DNA of 19,935 bases from JAHELQ01 sp965603365 (GTDB lineage: Bacteria; Acidobacteriota; Aminicenantia; UBA2199), in assembly GCA_965603365.1 (NCBI GenBank), contig CBFDCR010000088.1:1-19935 (forward strand), given 5' to 3'. Below, one piece after another: positions 1 through 7,872 of the stretch (positions are counted from its first letter, which is position 1; each line of letters begins with the position of its first letter). A program made the position numbers and the translations under genes. The notes under the pieces are model-generated. The model ran no database searches and was not told where the DNA came from. It saw nothing but the letters and a program-made list of their open reading frames with translations.

Positions 1-2
1 TT

Positions 3-380
3 TTAAAAAGAGACAGGAGTAATATTAAGTGGTATGCAAAATCGGTCAATGATGATTTTTTAGAGGGTTTATCTCTGGAAGACTTTTATTTTAGAAAGAG
101 TCTACATCATTGTTGGGGAAATTCATTTAGTATAAATAGTCGAGGTGATATACGTCCATGCTTGTGGAGTGATACAATACTTGGCAAGTGGAATAACGGT
201 TTTGTTATTGATTATTTTGATGATTTAGAAAATAAAGAGAAGTTCTGGTTAAGGAATCATCTCGGGGATATTCAAGGTTGCAGCGATTGTATTTATAGGT
301 TTGGCTGCGAGGACTGCAGAGTCGTCGCCGAATTCGTTTCCAATAAAAAAAATACTAAAAATCCACTTTGCAATAAGTAA
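3..380 (+). CDS. Radical SAM/SPASM domain protein, C-terminal part only
   Basis: This reading frame is open from the left edge of the window and ends at TAA 378-380, so the catalytic CxxxCxxC part of the enzyme lies outside. The visible 125 residues match a SPASM domain, which binds auxiliary iron-sulfur clusters in enzymes that modify peptides or other substrates. Counting from the first visible codon, Cys37, Gly48 and Cys53 form the CX9-15GX4C pattern. Cys93, Cys96, Cys102 and Cys105 then form CX2CX5CX2C, and a last Cys123 sits three residues from the end. All seven expected cysteines are therefore present. The ATG at 162 is internal and is not the start. No substrate peptide gene is visible downstream. 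Family membership is well supported; the substrate is unknown. Confidence 0.82.
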   Translation, partial: LKRDRSNIKWYAKSVNDDFLEGLSLEDFYFRKSLHHCWGNSFSINSRGDIRPCLWSDTILGKWNNGFVIDYFDDLENKEKFWLRNHLGDIQGCSDCIYRFGCEDCRVVAEFVSNKKNTKNPLCNK

Positions 381-482
381 AACCTAACAGGCATGGATTT
401 TTTCTTCTACAGACTATTCACCACTTCCACATTTGCCCCGACCTGACTTTTTTGTTTACCACTCCAGGTGATAATGATGAAG

Positions 483-511
483 TTGACATTTGGGGGCATT
501 CCCTCTATTTT
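483..511 (+). promoter_or_regulatory. Sigma70-like promoter for the kinase operon
   Basis: A perfect -35 box TTGACA at 483-488 is followed after 17 bases by TATTTT at 506-511, which matches four of six positions of the -10 consensus. It lies in the only sizeable gap before the kinase operon, about 140 bases upstream of the kinase start, which leaves a long leader that contains a short ORF. The assignment rests on sequence pattern alone. Confidence 0.5.
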
Positions 512-596
512 TTTTCATTTTTTCTCTTGAAAAATTCTTTTTGAATTGGTATTCTTTAACCTAAACCAAATAAACTTTTAACGAGGTGGAAGCACT

Positions 597-644
597 ATGT
601 TTATGGAAAATTGTACGAGGTTAATTAATTCAGGGAGGCATTAA
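597..644 (+). CDS. Possible 15-codon leader peptide upstream of the kinase gene
   Basis: An ATG at 597 is preceded by a GAGGTGG-like ribosome binding site at 583-589 and opens a 15-codon frame (MFMENCTRLINSGRH) that ends at TAA 642-644. The stop lies four bases before the kinase ATG at 649. The kinase's own ribosome binding site, AGGGAGG at 632-638, sits inside this small ORF, so translation of the leader could influence kinase translation. The peptide has no run of one amino acid that would suggest classical attenuation. It may be a chance ORF; the support is the good ribosome binding site and the position. Confidence 0.28.
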   Translation: MFMENCTRLINSGRH

Positions 645-648
645 AACA

Positions 649-2859
649 ATGAGTTCAGCTAAAGACAAGAAACAATTACTGGCCGGTGAAATAGACTTTT
701 TTGATTTTGTCGAAAAATCGCCTATCGGTATTTACCAGGCGGACCTGGACGGAGTCATAGTATACTGCAACGAAGAGTTTATGAAGATCCTCGACTATAC
801 AGAAAAAAATGAACTGATCGGCAAACCACTCAAGGATTTTTATCTCCATCCTAAAGAGAGAGAAAGGCTGTTAGAGAAGATGAGAGAGACAAAGGCCTTT
901 CAAAATGAAACCCTTTACTGGAGAAGCAAGAGTGGTAGGGAACTTTGTCTAAGCGATTCCTGTCGATTTATTTACGATAAAGATGGAAATGAGGTCGGCG
1001 TAAAGGGTGTTATCCGGGACGTATGGCACAGGAAGCTCATTGATCGTATGACCACCGGTGTGTATAGGATCGGGTCAGATTTTCATACTATTGAAATAGT
1101 AAATCCCGCTGTGGCGAGGATGTTTGGTTATGATAGTCCCGAAGAGATGGAACGTATGGATGTAGCCAAACTGTACAAAGATAAAGAAGATCTGGCTGAA
1201 TTAAAAGAAATCTTGAAAAAGAAAGAGAAAGTCGAAAATTATCCGATCCGGATGGTTAAAAAGAATGGAGAGGAGATTGTGATCTCTGTAAATACTACCC
1301 TGATAAAAGACGACAAAGGGAAGGAATTGGGAAGAGAAGGTACTTTTACCGACGTAACGGAAATTCAGTTGATCCGGGATATTCTGGAGGAGATGCCCAC
1401 CGGGGCTTATCAAATTAAAATAAAGAATGACAGCAGAGAGATATCTTATTGCAATAGAGCCTTTGCCCAGTTGTTTGGGTTTGATACACCAGAAGATATA
1501 AAAGGAAAAGATGTACGTGGCTTTTATGCAAAAACCACTGATGTAGAAAAATTTGAGAAGGCTTTAGCCGATGCAGATAAGAAAGGGAAGCCCCTTTTAA
1601 ACTACAGACTCCGTGTGAAAAAGAAGGACGAAGATTGGTTCTGGGTTGAAATAGACAGTCATTTGCTAAAAGATCACAAGGGGAGTATCATTGGCCGCCA
1701 GGGAACACTCAGAGATGCCACAAAGGATATTCAGCTTGAGGAATTAACAAAGCGAAGAGAAGATGTGCAGCGCTTTGCCCACCGCTTCATGGCCCCAACC
1801 ATAAGTATGAAATCCTCTTCTGACGCCTTGATCGACGAAGTGGAAACCTTACTGGTTCGAGAATTATCAGGCGAACGCAAGGAGGTCTTCCAAGGAATAA
1901 GAGGCGATCCTGTAGCCATTTTTGGAAAGATTAATAGTTTAAGCAAAAAATTGTTGGTAGATATAGAGAATTTGGTCTCATTAGCAGAGGGAAGGAATCT
2001 GGATGTTTCATTTAAACAATGGTTGGAAGAGTTTATCAGGGAGATGAGTTTGGTTTTTGAGGATGACCAGATTGAAAGTATTATTGAACTTAGAGAGATA
2101 CATCGCAGGATTAGAGATTTTTTAAAAACATTTCCCCATAATTTTTTAAAAGATAATAGTATGAATGGAGAAATCCGAAACGTTTTGTCCCAGCTATCTG
2201 ATATCGATAAGTTCTACATCCTGTATCTCGCGCAGATAATCATCAATACTTCAAAGATTGCCTATGTGGATGTAGAAAAGTTGCGAAGTTACCTCCTGGG
2301 CTGGGACAGGGGAATTTCTGAAGAACCTTTTGAATATAAGCTCGAACATCTCGGGGAGTGTATTAAGGAAGTCATAGATATTTATCAAATGTATGCAATT
2401 CAAAAGGGAATTAAGATAAAACTTCATGAAGCCTTTATGCCAAGAGTAGAGATTTCTAAGGAGAATGTTCAGAAGATGCTGCATTATTTGATAGAGAATG
2501 CGGTAAAATACTCGTTCAAAAGGGAGGGGTATATTCATATTAAGACGCATACGAGAGGCCAGGTTTTTATCATAGAAATTGAAAACTATGGGGTGGGGAT
2601 TTTAGAGGAGGAGATTGGGTCTGGTAAAATATATCACTATGGATATAGAGGAGAATTTTCGACAGACTGGAACCGGACCGGATCCGGCATCGGGCTTTCC
2701 GAAGCCCGAACCATTGCCATGCGACACGGCGGAAGTTTAACCATCGCCAGTCGACCTGTCGGGGAGTTGTCTAAAGAGATAGATGAAAATACCCCCCATG
2801 TAACAACAGTAAAAATAATATTACCCTTAACACACGAAAATAAGGAGGAACAAAAATGA
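649..2859 (+). CDS. Cytoplasmic multi-PAS sensor histidine kinase
   Basis: This 736-residue protein has three successive PAS-like sensory domains at about 15-128, 133-240 and 245-362, and no signal peptide or membrane segment, so it should sense a signal in the cytoplasm. His378 in RFAHRFMAPT is the best candidate phosphoacceptor. The ATPase domain occupies about 600-725, with an N-box around Asn617 (LIENAVKYS), a G1 box at 646-651 (NYGVGI) and a G2 box at 678-682 (GSGIG). Two features are odd. The G1 box has Asn646 where Asp is usual, and 240 residues separate His378 from Asn617, roughly twice the normal distance, with an extra helical segment at about 400-550. The start has AGGGAGG ten bases upstream. 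The stop overlaps the next gene by four bases (ATGA), so kinase and receiver are probably translationally coupled. The signal is unknown. Confidence 0.88.
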   Translation: MSSAKDKKQLLAGEIDFFDFVEKSPIGIYQADLDGVIVYCNEEFMKILDYTEKNELIGKPLKDFYLHPKERERLLEKMRETKAFQNETLYWRSKSGRELCLSDSCRFIYDKDGNEVGVKGVIRDVWHRKLIDRMTTGVYRIGSDFHTIEIVNPAVARMFGYDSPEEMERMDVAKLYKDKEDLAELKEILKKKEKVENYPIRMVKKNGEEIVISVNTTLIKDDKGKELGREGTFTDVTEIQLIRDILEEMPTGAYQIKIKNDSREISYCNRAFAQLFGFDTPEDIKGKDVRGFYAKTTDVEKFEKALADADKKGKPLLNYRLRVKKKDEDWFWVEIDSHLLKDHKGSIIGRQGTLRDATKDIQLEELTKRREDVQRFAHRFMAPTISMKSSSDALIDEVETLLVRELSGERKEVFQGIRGDPVAIFGKINSLSKKLLVDIENLVSLAEGRNLDVSFKQWLEEFIREMSLVFEDDQIESIIELREIHRRIRDFLKTFPHNFLKDNSMNGEIRNVLSQLSDIDKFYILYLAQIIINTSKIAYVDVEKLRSYLLGWDRGISEEPFEYKLEHLGECIKEVIDIYQMYAIQKGIKIKLHEAFMPRVEISKENVQKMLHYLIENAVKYSFKREGYIHIKTHTRGQVFIIEIENYGVGILEEEIGSGKIYHYGYRGEFSTDWNRTGSGIGLSEARTIAMRHGGSLTIASRPVGELSKEIDENTPHVTTVKIILPLTHENKEEQK

Positions 2860-3272
2860 AACGCATACTCTGGATTGATGAAGAGGCGAAAATAGAGTTA
2901 ATACAATTTAAAGGGCCTTTCGTAAGCGCAGGCTACGTCGTGGATATTGCCTCCGATGCCACTGAAGCCATACAGTTACTCAGGGAAAAGGAATATGATG
3001 CCCTCATTTTTGATTTAATTATTCCCCAGGGCCCAAGCTTTAAGACGGATGAGTTCTATGTGGGATTGGGTTTACTAATAGAAGTGTTGAATGAAAAAAT
3101 TGATGGAGTTATAAAGTATCAACCAACAAAAGTCATGGTTTTTAGCGTAGTAAATGACTCGAAAGTTCACCAACGAATCAGGGATTTAGGTGTAAAAACC
3201 ATTTTAAAAAAAAGCCTAAATCGATTGACTGATCTAAAAGATCGTGTAGATAAATTACTAAAAACTAAATAG
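2856..3272 (+). CDS. Stand-alone response-regulator receiver protein
   Basis: At 138 residues this is a single receiver domain with no output domain. Asp8 and the following Glu residues form the acidic metal-binding pocket (ILWIDEE). Asp53 in DALIFDLIIP is the expected phosphorylation site, Ser97 takes the place of the conserved Ser/Thr, and Lys118 or Lys119 is the conserved lysine, followed by Ser instead of the usual Pro. The loop after Asp53 is longer than usual, with an insertion around 58-90. The start codon overlaps the kinase stop in an ATGA, and a good ribosome binding site (AAGGAGG) lies within the end of the kinase gene. It is most likely phosphorylated by the upstream kinase and acts through protein contacts, possibly with the membrane protein encoded 12 bases downstream. 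Confidence 0.85.
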   Translation: MKRILWIDEEAKIELIQFKGPFVSAGYVVDIASDATEAIQLLREKEYDALIFDLIIPQGPSFKTDEFYVGLGLLIEVLNEKIDGVIKYQPTKVMVFSVVNDSKVHQRIRDLGVKTILKKSLNRLTDLKDRVDKLLKTK

Positions 3273-3284
3273 GAGGTATTCGAG

Positions 3285-4814
3285 ATGGCCAGAGCTAATG
3301 GTGGGGACTATATTTCCATAGAGAAGAGAAAAATTAGAAGATATTTTATCTCCTGGGTATTATTATTTGTTTTCATGATATTAGTATTAAGCCTCACCAT
3401 ATATCTTCTTGTTTTATATCGTCCCTTTATGGATTTCCTTGAACTATATCTTAAGGGAGGCTCTGGAATTCAAAAAAATATACTTTTGCTGTTTCCCCCT
3501 ATACTGGCGGCAATAACCGCGCTTATTTTTGCGATTCCCTGGCCCAGGGATGACAGAGATTATCCAATTAGCAAAAGAAAGATTGTACTCTGTTATCTTA
3601 TCTGGATGATATTAAATATTTTATTTCTACTTTATCTTTTAGTAAAGTCAGAGTCCTTATCGCTTTGGGAATTCAATTTAGGCGTCTTGTTGTTTATGGT
3701 TTCTCTTATTGTATTGATTCCTTATGTTATGATGTTTAGCCATTCTAACCGGTATTCTATTTTAATGTTATGGTACAGATTTGCCTCTTTTCCGTTTGTT
3801 TTTGCCGTTAAAAAAATTACTGAAAAAGTAGTAGAAAAGACAAAGAGAAGCATTAATTCGATAAGACAATTAATTATTCAGGCAATTAAAGAGTATGATC
3901 GTAAAGTTTTTTCCGAAGGTCTTGAGAAATTAATGTTGCTTGGATCATTAATACTGGAATCAAAAGAGTCTGGAAAATTGGAACGGATCGGAAATTTTTT
4001 TTTGAAAATAACCGGGATTAGAAGGTTTTCAAATTCTGGAATATCTTCATCAAAATCAAATATAGGTAATAATGGTGAGAAAGCCAAGTTAAAAGATGAT
4101 TTAATCAAGGTGGTGCTCCATAATCATTTATATATTGCGACAGAATGTGTGAGGTTGAGATGGGGAGAGAACATGAATAGGATTGTTTCAAATACGGTAG
4201 ATTTGATAAAACAGTCCATGGGGTTAAAGGATAAGATTGTTTCGAAAGCCATTGATTACCCTATTTTTGTTAACGAAGTGAAGAGCCTGGGAATATTAAG
4301 CATAGAGAGTAATTTAATTTCTCCTACTATGGGAATTATTGATTCACTGGGGCAGATTAGTGAGTATTCTTTAAATCTAAGGAGAACCAGGGAGTTTGAC
4401 AATCCCCCTGATATAAAAGTATTAGAGAGCTTGCAGGCAATAGGCATAGAATGCTCAACAAGGAAATACGAAAGCTCCTGCCATGAGGTACTGGTAAGGA
4501 TCGAATCGATTGCGGATATGGCCTACCGATCTATCGCCAGAGAAAAAGAGGCAGGGAAAGAAGAAGGGGATATAAAAGAAATAATTATTCTGGAAGAGGC
4601 TCTTAAAGCCCATTGGATCATCTCGGCCTATATATTTAAATATATCCCGGAGGCAAAGGAGTGGTTGAAGCCTTCAGTAAAAAAGATGGAGGAGGAGTTT
4701 GGGAAGCGTTATGCTGAGGCTTACAGGCTGGCTCTGGAGGAAATGGGGTATACTTCGTCGATTGGGAAAAAAGTACTTTTGGATTATAAAAAGAAAGTTA
4801 AAGGAATTTTTTAG
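3285..4814 (+). CDS. Unrecognised four-helix membrane protein, third gene of the kinase operon
   Basis: This 509-residue protein begins 12 bases after the receiver gene with a strong ribosome binding site (AGGAGGT) at about 3271-3277. The first 150 residues contain four hydrophobic helices at about 20-45, 62-86, 100-120 and 131-150. The remaining 350 residues are charged, mostly helical in character and presumably cytoplasmic, with a Ser/Asn-rich low-complexity linker near residues 245-265. I see no catalytic motif and no family I can name. Its place after a cytoplasmic kinase and an output-less receiver makes it a candidate effector or membrane partner of the pathway, but that is inference from the operon. 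Codon use is AT-rich like the two genes before it. Confidence 0.8.
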   Translation: MARANGGDYISIEKRKIRRYFISWVLLFVFMILVLSLTIYLLVLYRPFMDFLELYLKGGSGIQKNILLLFPPILAAITALIFAIPWPRDDRDYPISKRKIVLCYLIWMILNILFLLYLLVKSESLSLWEFNLGVLLFMVSLIVLIPYVMMFSHSNRYSILMLWYRFASFPFVFAVKKITEKVVEKTKRSINSIRQLIIQAIKEYDRKVFSEGLEKLMLLGSLILESKESGKLERIGNFFLKITGIRRFSNSGISSSKSNIGNNGEKAKLKDDLIKVVLHNHLYIATECVRLRWGENMNRIVSNTVDLIKQSMGLKDKIVSKAIDYPIFVNEVKSLGILSIESNLISPTMGIIDSLGQISEYSLNLRRTREFDNPPDIKVLESLQAIGIECSTRKYESSCHEVLVRIESIADMAYRSIAREKEAGKEEGDIKEIIILEEALKAHWIISAYIFKYIPEAKEWLKPSVKKMEEEFGKRYAEAYRLALEEMGYTSSIGKKVLLDYKKKVKGIF

Positions 4815-4856
4815 ATCCTGGAAATTTTTGAGAAGTGTAGATAAGGAGGATGTGGG

Positions 4857-5087
4857 ATGATATTGCCGGAGATTTCGGGGCGGTTGACCGAGGAACAGAT
4901 GGGGAGACTGATGGGGCAGTTGAAGGAGATCGAGGGGTGTCTCGACTTTTCTGTTAATCTGAAGCCCATCGAAAGAAGAACGAAACGGAAACAGGGAACA
5001 GTCCGGCTCCGTAAGACCTCTGCCGACGTCCGTCCATCGACTATTTTTCACCGTTTGAGGCGAACCCTTCGCCTTATTTCTAAATAA
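4857..5087 (+). pseudogene. Short ORF, probably the N-terminal remnant of a small hypothetical-protein gene
   Basis: The ORF has an excellent ribosome binding site, AAGGAGG at 4843-4849, seven bases before ATG 4857, and lies 42 bases after the membrane protein gene. Residues 1-48 look like the start of a widespread small-protein family whose members carry a segment such as FLVxLTPEERxxLPKMG; here the matching stretch is FSVNLKPIERRTKRKQG. That likeness is from memory and was not searched. From about residue 49 to the stop the sequence is Arg-rich, low in hydrophobic residues and unlike the family, as expected if the original C-terminus was lost by deletion or replaced. It may instead be an intact 76-residue gene of unknown role. 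Confidence 0.4.
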
Positions 5088-5108
5088 ATCGTTCATGACC
5101 CGGTGTAG

Positions 5109-5128
5109 GGGGCGCAGATCTGCGCCCC
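5109..5128. terminator. Perfect palindrome between convergent genes, probable bidirectional terminator
   Basis: A perfect 20-base inverted repeat (GGGGCGCAGA / TCTGCGCCCC) is followed by TTTTATT on the plus strand. It lies between the end of the plus-strand block and the stop of the minus-strand protease gene at 5131, just where transcription from both sides should end. The plus direction has the T-run. In the minus direction the palindrome sits immediately after the stop codon but has only a weak T-tract. Confidence 0.65.
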
Positions 5129-5130
5129 TT

Positions 5131-6111
5131 TTATTGGATGACGCCGCTGAGGTGACGGCGGATGTTGCCGACATGGTTGGCGTGGCCGAATTTTTGATGG
5201 CCGAAGGTGCCGCCGCCGATGCGAATGCCCACCACTTCACCCTGCCGGTTGAGCAGCGGTGAGCCGCTGGGATACCGGGCCTGCCCGGCCTCGTCCGGCT
5301 GTTCAAATTTGAAGACCAGGGAGCGGGGGGTGATGTCCACCACCACCGCCTTGAGCAGCCTCTGCCCCGGCTTTTCAGCCAATTTTACTACCCCCCAGAC
5401 CGGTTCGCCCTTTTGGGGCACCCGAACGGCTAAGGGGGCGGGTTTGAGCTTTTGGGAGTCGGAGACCCGGAAGGCGGCGATGTCGCGGTGTGAATAGGGC
5501 TCCTCGTCGCCGGTGCGGGCCTCCGGCAGCACCAGCATGGGGCCGGCCGTGCCTAAGGGCGCGGTCATCCAGTTGGGGGCAAACACGTCGTAGAGGTTGA
5601 CCTCGGTGATAATCGCCGGCAGCTCCTTGCCGGTATAGCCGGGGTTGGCGTCGGTGGTGTCGATGCCTTTTTTTTTGATGATTTCGTCCATCACGTGCAG
5701 GGCGGTGAGCAGCAGCGGCCCCGAACCACCTTCCACATTTACCGTCACCACGAAGGCATAGCTGCCCATGACCGAATCGAGGCCGCAGGAGAAGAGCGGT
5801 CTGACTACGAAGGAACCGGCAATGGAGGGGTCTGCGGCTTCGGGGTGGCCGACCCGGAGCCAGTCGTCGTATTGCCCGGCCGGTTTGCCTTCCAGGCAAA
5901 CGAAGCGGTGCTCTTCGATGCCCAGGCCGATGGCCGGACTGTTTTCGAGGGGATGCGGGATTTCGCCCTTTTGATAGCGCTCATAACACGGTTCACACAG
6001 ATCGTTGTCCGGGCCGTCGGGACAGGCTTCACAGTGATACCGCCGTCCCTTGATGGGACCCTGATTACAGTGGTGGCAGTGGTGCCAGAGGTGTACCGGT
6101 TCTTCATTCAT
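5131..6111 (-). CDS. ZZ-type zinc finger fused to a trypsin-like serine protease
   Basis: This 326-residue protein starts with a ZZ-type zinc finger (about residues 8-55). Cys12/Cys15, Cys27/Cys30 and Cys39/Cys42 form three CxxC pairs around the usual core of that fold (IKGRRYHCEAC, then DLCEPCYE), with His53 as a possible further ligand. Residues about 95-320 resemble a chymotrypsin-fold protease. His139 in LTALHVM, Asp210 in HRDIAAF and Ser282 in YPSGSPLLN are in the correct order and context for the catalytic triad. No signal peptide is present, so the protein should act in the cytoplasm unless exported with a partner. ZZ fingers are mainly known as protein-binding modules in eukaryotes, so the finger may select or tether substrates. 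CTGGAG precedes the start. The gene is GC-rich and divergent from the next one. Domain assignments are by motif. Confidence 0.8.
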   Translation of the reverse strand: MNEEPVHLWHHCHHCNQGPIKGRRYHCEACPDGPDNDLCEPCYERYQKGEIPHPLENSPAIGLGIEEHRFVCLEGKPAGQYDDWLRVGHPEAADPSIAGSFVVRPLFSCGLDSVMGSYAFVVTVNVEGGSGPLLLTALHVMDEIIKKKGIDTTDANPGYTGKELPAIITEVNLYDVFAPNWMTAPLGTAGPMLVLPEARTGDEEPYSHRDIAAFRVSDSQKLKPAPLAVRVPQKGEPVWGVVKLAEKPGQRLLKAVVVDITPRSLVFKFEQPDEAGQARYPSGSPLLNRQGEVVGIRIGGGTFGHQKFGHANHVGNIRRHLSGVIQ

Positions 6112-6148
6112 TTTTCTAACTCCAGAGTAATATTATACAAGAAATAGG

Positions 6149-6188
6149 GGAATGATGGAATAATGGAATATTGGAATATTGGAATATT
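6149..6188. repeat. Five tandem copies of an 8-base unit in a divergent promoter region
   Basis: Five head-to-tail octamers read GGAATGAT, GGAATAAT and three times GGAATATT, followed by GGGG. They lie between the divergent protease gene (start 6111) and transglutaminase-like gene (start 6256), so a change in copy number would alter spacing within the shared regulatory region. The last three units are identical, as expected from recent slippage. Confidence 0.75.
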
Positions 6189-6255
6189 GGGGTGAATCAC
6201 TTGACCACTCGGCCACTTTTATCTTAAAATATACTTTCACTCTCTGGAGGTCAAT

Positions 6256-7872
6256 ATGTGTAAAAAGAAATATTTCATGTTTTGGGGTATTCTTCTGTTT
6301 TTATCGGCAGCCATGATGCTGCCGGCAGTGGTGGGCAAGGCCCTAAAGGTTTATCCCACGCCGGGCCAGCATCCCACCGGCATGACCTTTGACGGCCGCT
6401 TGATCTGGCTGGCCGATACCATGACGGCCAAACTGTACGGCCTGAATCCCGGCAGCGGCAAGGTGGAGAAGACGCTGGACGCGCCCGGCTATGATCCCCG
6501 GGGCCTGGCCTGGGACGGCCAATGGTTGTGGTGCGTGGACGGCGGCGAGGCTGCGATTTACGGCCTTGATGTTAAAAGCGGGGTGGCCGAAAAAATCCTG
6601 GAGTCCTATACGCCCAAGCCCGGCGGCCTGGCCTTTGACGGCTCCTTCTTGTGGCTGCTGGATAACGGTGACCACAAGATTTTGAAGATCAATCGCAATG
6701 ACGGCATGATGCATGAACATGTCCCCGCCCCCTCTAAGTCGGTGCACGGCCTGACCTTTGACGGCCGCCATTTGTGGACCGCCGATCAAGGCCCGGACAT
6801 GCTCTACCGGGTGGACCCCAAAACCGGCGAAGTCACGGTGCGGATTCCCGCCAACGGCCCCTTCCCTTACGGCCTGGCCTGGGACGGCCGGACATTGTGG
6901 AATGCCGATTACCAGGAGACCGAACTCTACAAACTGGATCTGACGGATAAAGAGTTTATGCGCCGCAAGGATCCTGAGAAATACCGCTGGACCATCTGCC
7001 AGGAGTTCCGGAACTTCGGCCCCGGTGAGGCGCGGGAGGTAGATATCTTTATTGCCGTGCCCCGTGACCTGGACAACCAGGAGATCCTGGGGGACATCGT
7101 GTACGATCCCCAACCCGCCGGTTTTGTCACCGACAGGTGGGATCAAAAATTTGCCCGCTTCCATTTCGACCGGGTCGGAGCCGCCGGTTTTTTGAGAGTC
7201 ACTTTAAAACTGGAGGCCCGGCAGTACCGGGCGGAATACTTCATCTTCCCCGAGCGGGTGGGCAGTCTACAGGATATTCCCAAAAGTTTGGGCAAATACC
7301 TGGCGGACGGCGAAAAGTTTGATATCAAAAACCCCCTCATCCAGGAGGCGGTCAAGAAGGTGGTGGGGGAGGAGACGCATCCCTACCGCATCATGCGCCG
7401 GATCTTCGACTTTATCCGGGGCAAGCTGGAGTACAACTTAAAGCCGGTGGGCGGCTGGAACCCGGCGCCCACGGTCCTGGAGCGGGGCACCGGTTCCTGC
7501 AGCGAGTATACCTTTTTGTTGATTGCCATGTGCCGGGCCTCAGGGCTGCCGGCCCGCTATAGCGGTTCCCTGGTGGTGCGCAGTAAGGACAAAGGCTTTG
7601 ACCGGGTCTGGCACCGCTGGGCCCAGGTCTACCTGCCCAACTACGGCTGGCTGCCGGTGGATGTACAGGCAGGGGACAAAGAACTGCCGGCCGATCAAAC
7701 CAGGTACATCGGCAGCCTGAGCAACCGGTTCCTGATCACCACCAACGGGGGCGGCGATTCCGAGTACTTAGATTTTTATTACAACTTCAACAGCCGCTGG
7801 AAGACCACAGGCAAATGCCGCATCGAGACCCGGCAGTACGGCGAATTCATCCCCCTGGATGAAGAAGAGTAG
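6256..7872 (+). CDS. Exported beta-propeller protein with transglutaminase-like (cysteine protease fold) domain
   Basis: The 538-residue product begins with a signal peptide (KKK followed by a hydrophobic stretch to about residue 27), so it should be exported. Residues about 40-230 hold five propeller-type repeats of roughly 40 residues, each built on the pattern GLxxDGxxLWxxD (for example GLAWDGQWLWCVD and GLTFDGRHLWTAD). A linker domain follows to about 360. Residues about 370-475 form a transglutaminase-like core, with Cys415 in GSCSEYTF, His453 in VWHRWAQVYL and Asp469 in GWLPVDV as the Cys-His-Asp triad. Such bacterial domains act as proteases, amidases or cross-linking enzymes; the propeller could bind the substrate. 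A CTGGAGG ribosome binding site precedes the start. The stop is immediately followed by the start of the next gene, which indicates co-transcription. Confidence 0.85.
   Translation: MCKKKYFMFWGILLFLSAAMMLPAVVGKALKVYPTPGQHPTGMTFDGRLIWLADTMTAKLYGLNPGSGKVEKTLDAPGYDPRGLAWDGQWLWCVDGGEAAIYGLDVKSGVAEKILESYTPKPGGLAFDGSFLWLLDNGDHKILKINRNDGMMHEHVPAPSKSVHGLTFDGRHLWTADQGPDMLYRVDPKTGEVTVRIPANGPFPYGLAWDGRTLWNADYQETELYKLDLTDKEFMRRKDPEKYRWTICQEFRNFGPGEAREVDIFIAVPRDLDNQEILGDIVYDPQPAGFVTDRWDQKFARFHFDRVGAAGFLRVTLKLEARQYRAEYFIFPERVGSLQDIPKSLGKYLADGEKFDIKNPLIQEAVKKVVGEETHPYRIMRRIFDFIRGKLEYNLKPVGGWNPAPTVLERGTGSCSEYTFLLIAMCRASGLPARYSGSLVVRSKDKGFDRVWHRWAQVYLPNYGWLPVDVQAGDKELPADQTRYIGSLSNRFLITTNGGGDSEYLDFYYNFNSRWKTTGKCRIETRQYGEFIPLDEEE

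Noticed and set aside
4674..5306. Minus-strand ORF of 210 residues across the convergent border.
   Set aside because: It overlaps the ends of two better supported genes and crosses the terminator palindrome.
6343..7164. Minus-strand ORF of 273 residues opposite the propeller/transglutaminase-like gene.
   Set aside because: It mirrors the repeated propeller codons and has no recognisable domain or start signal.
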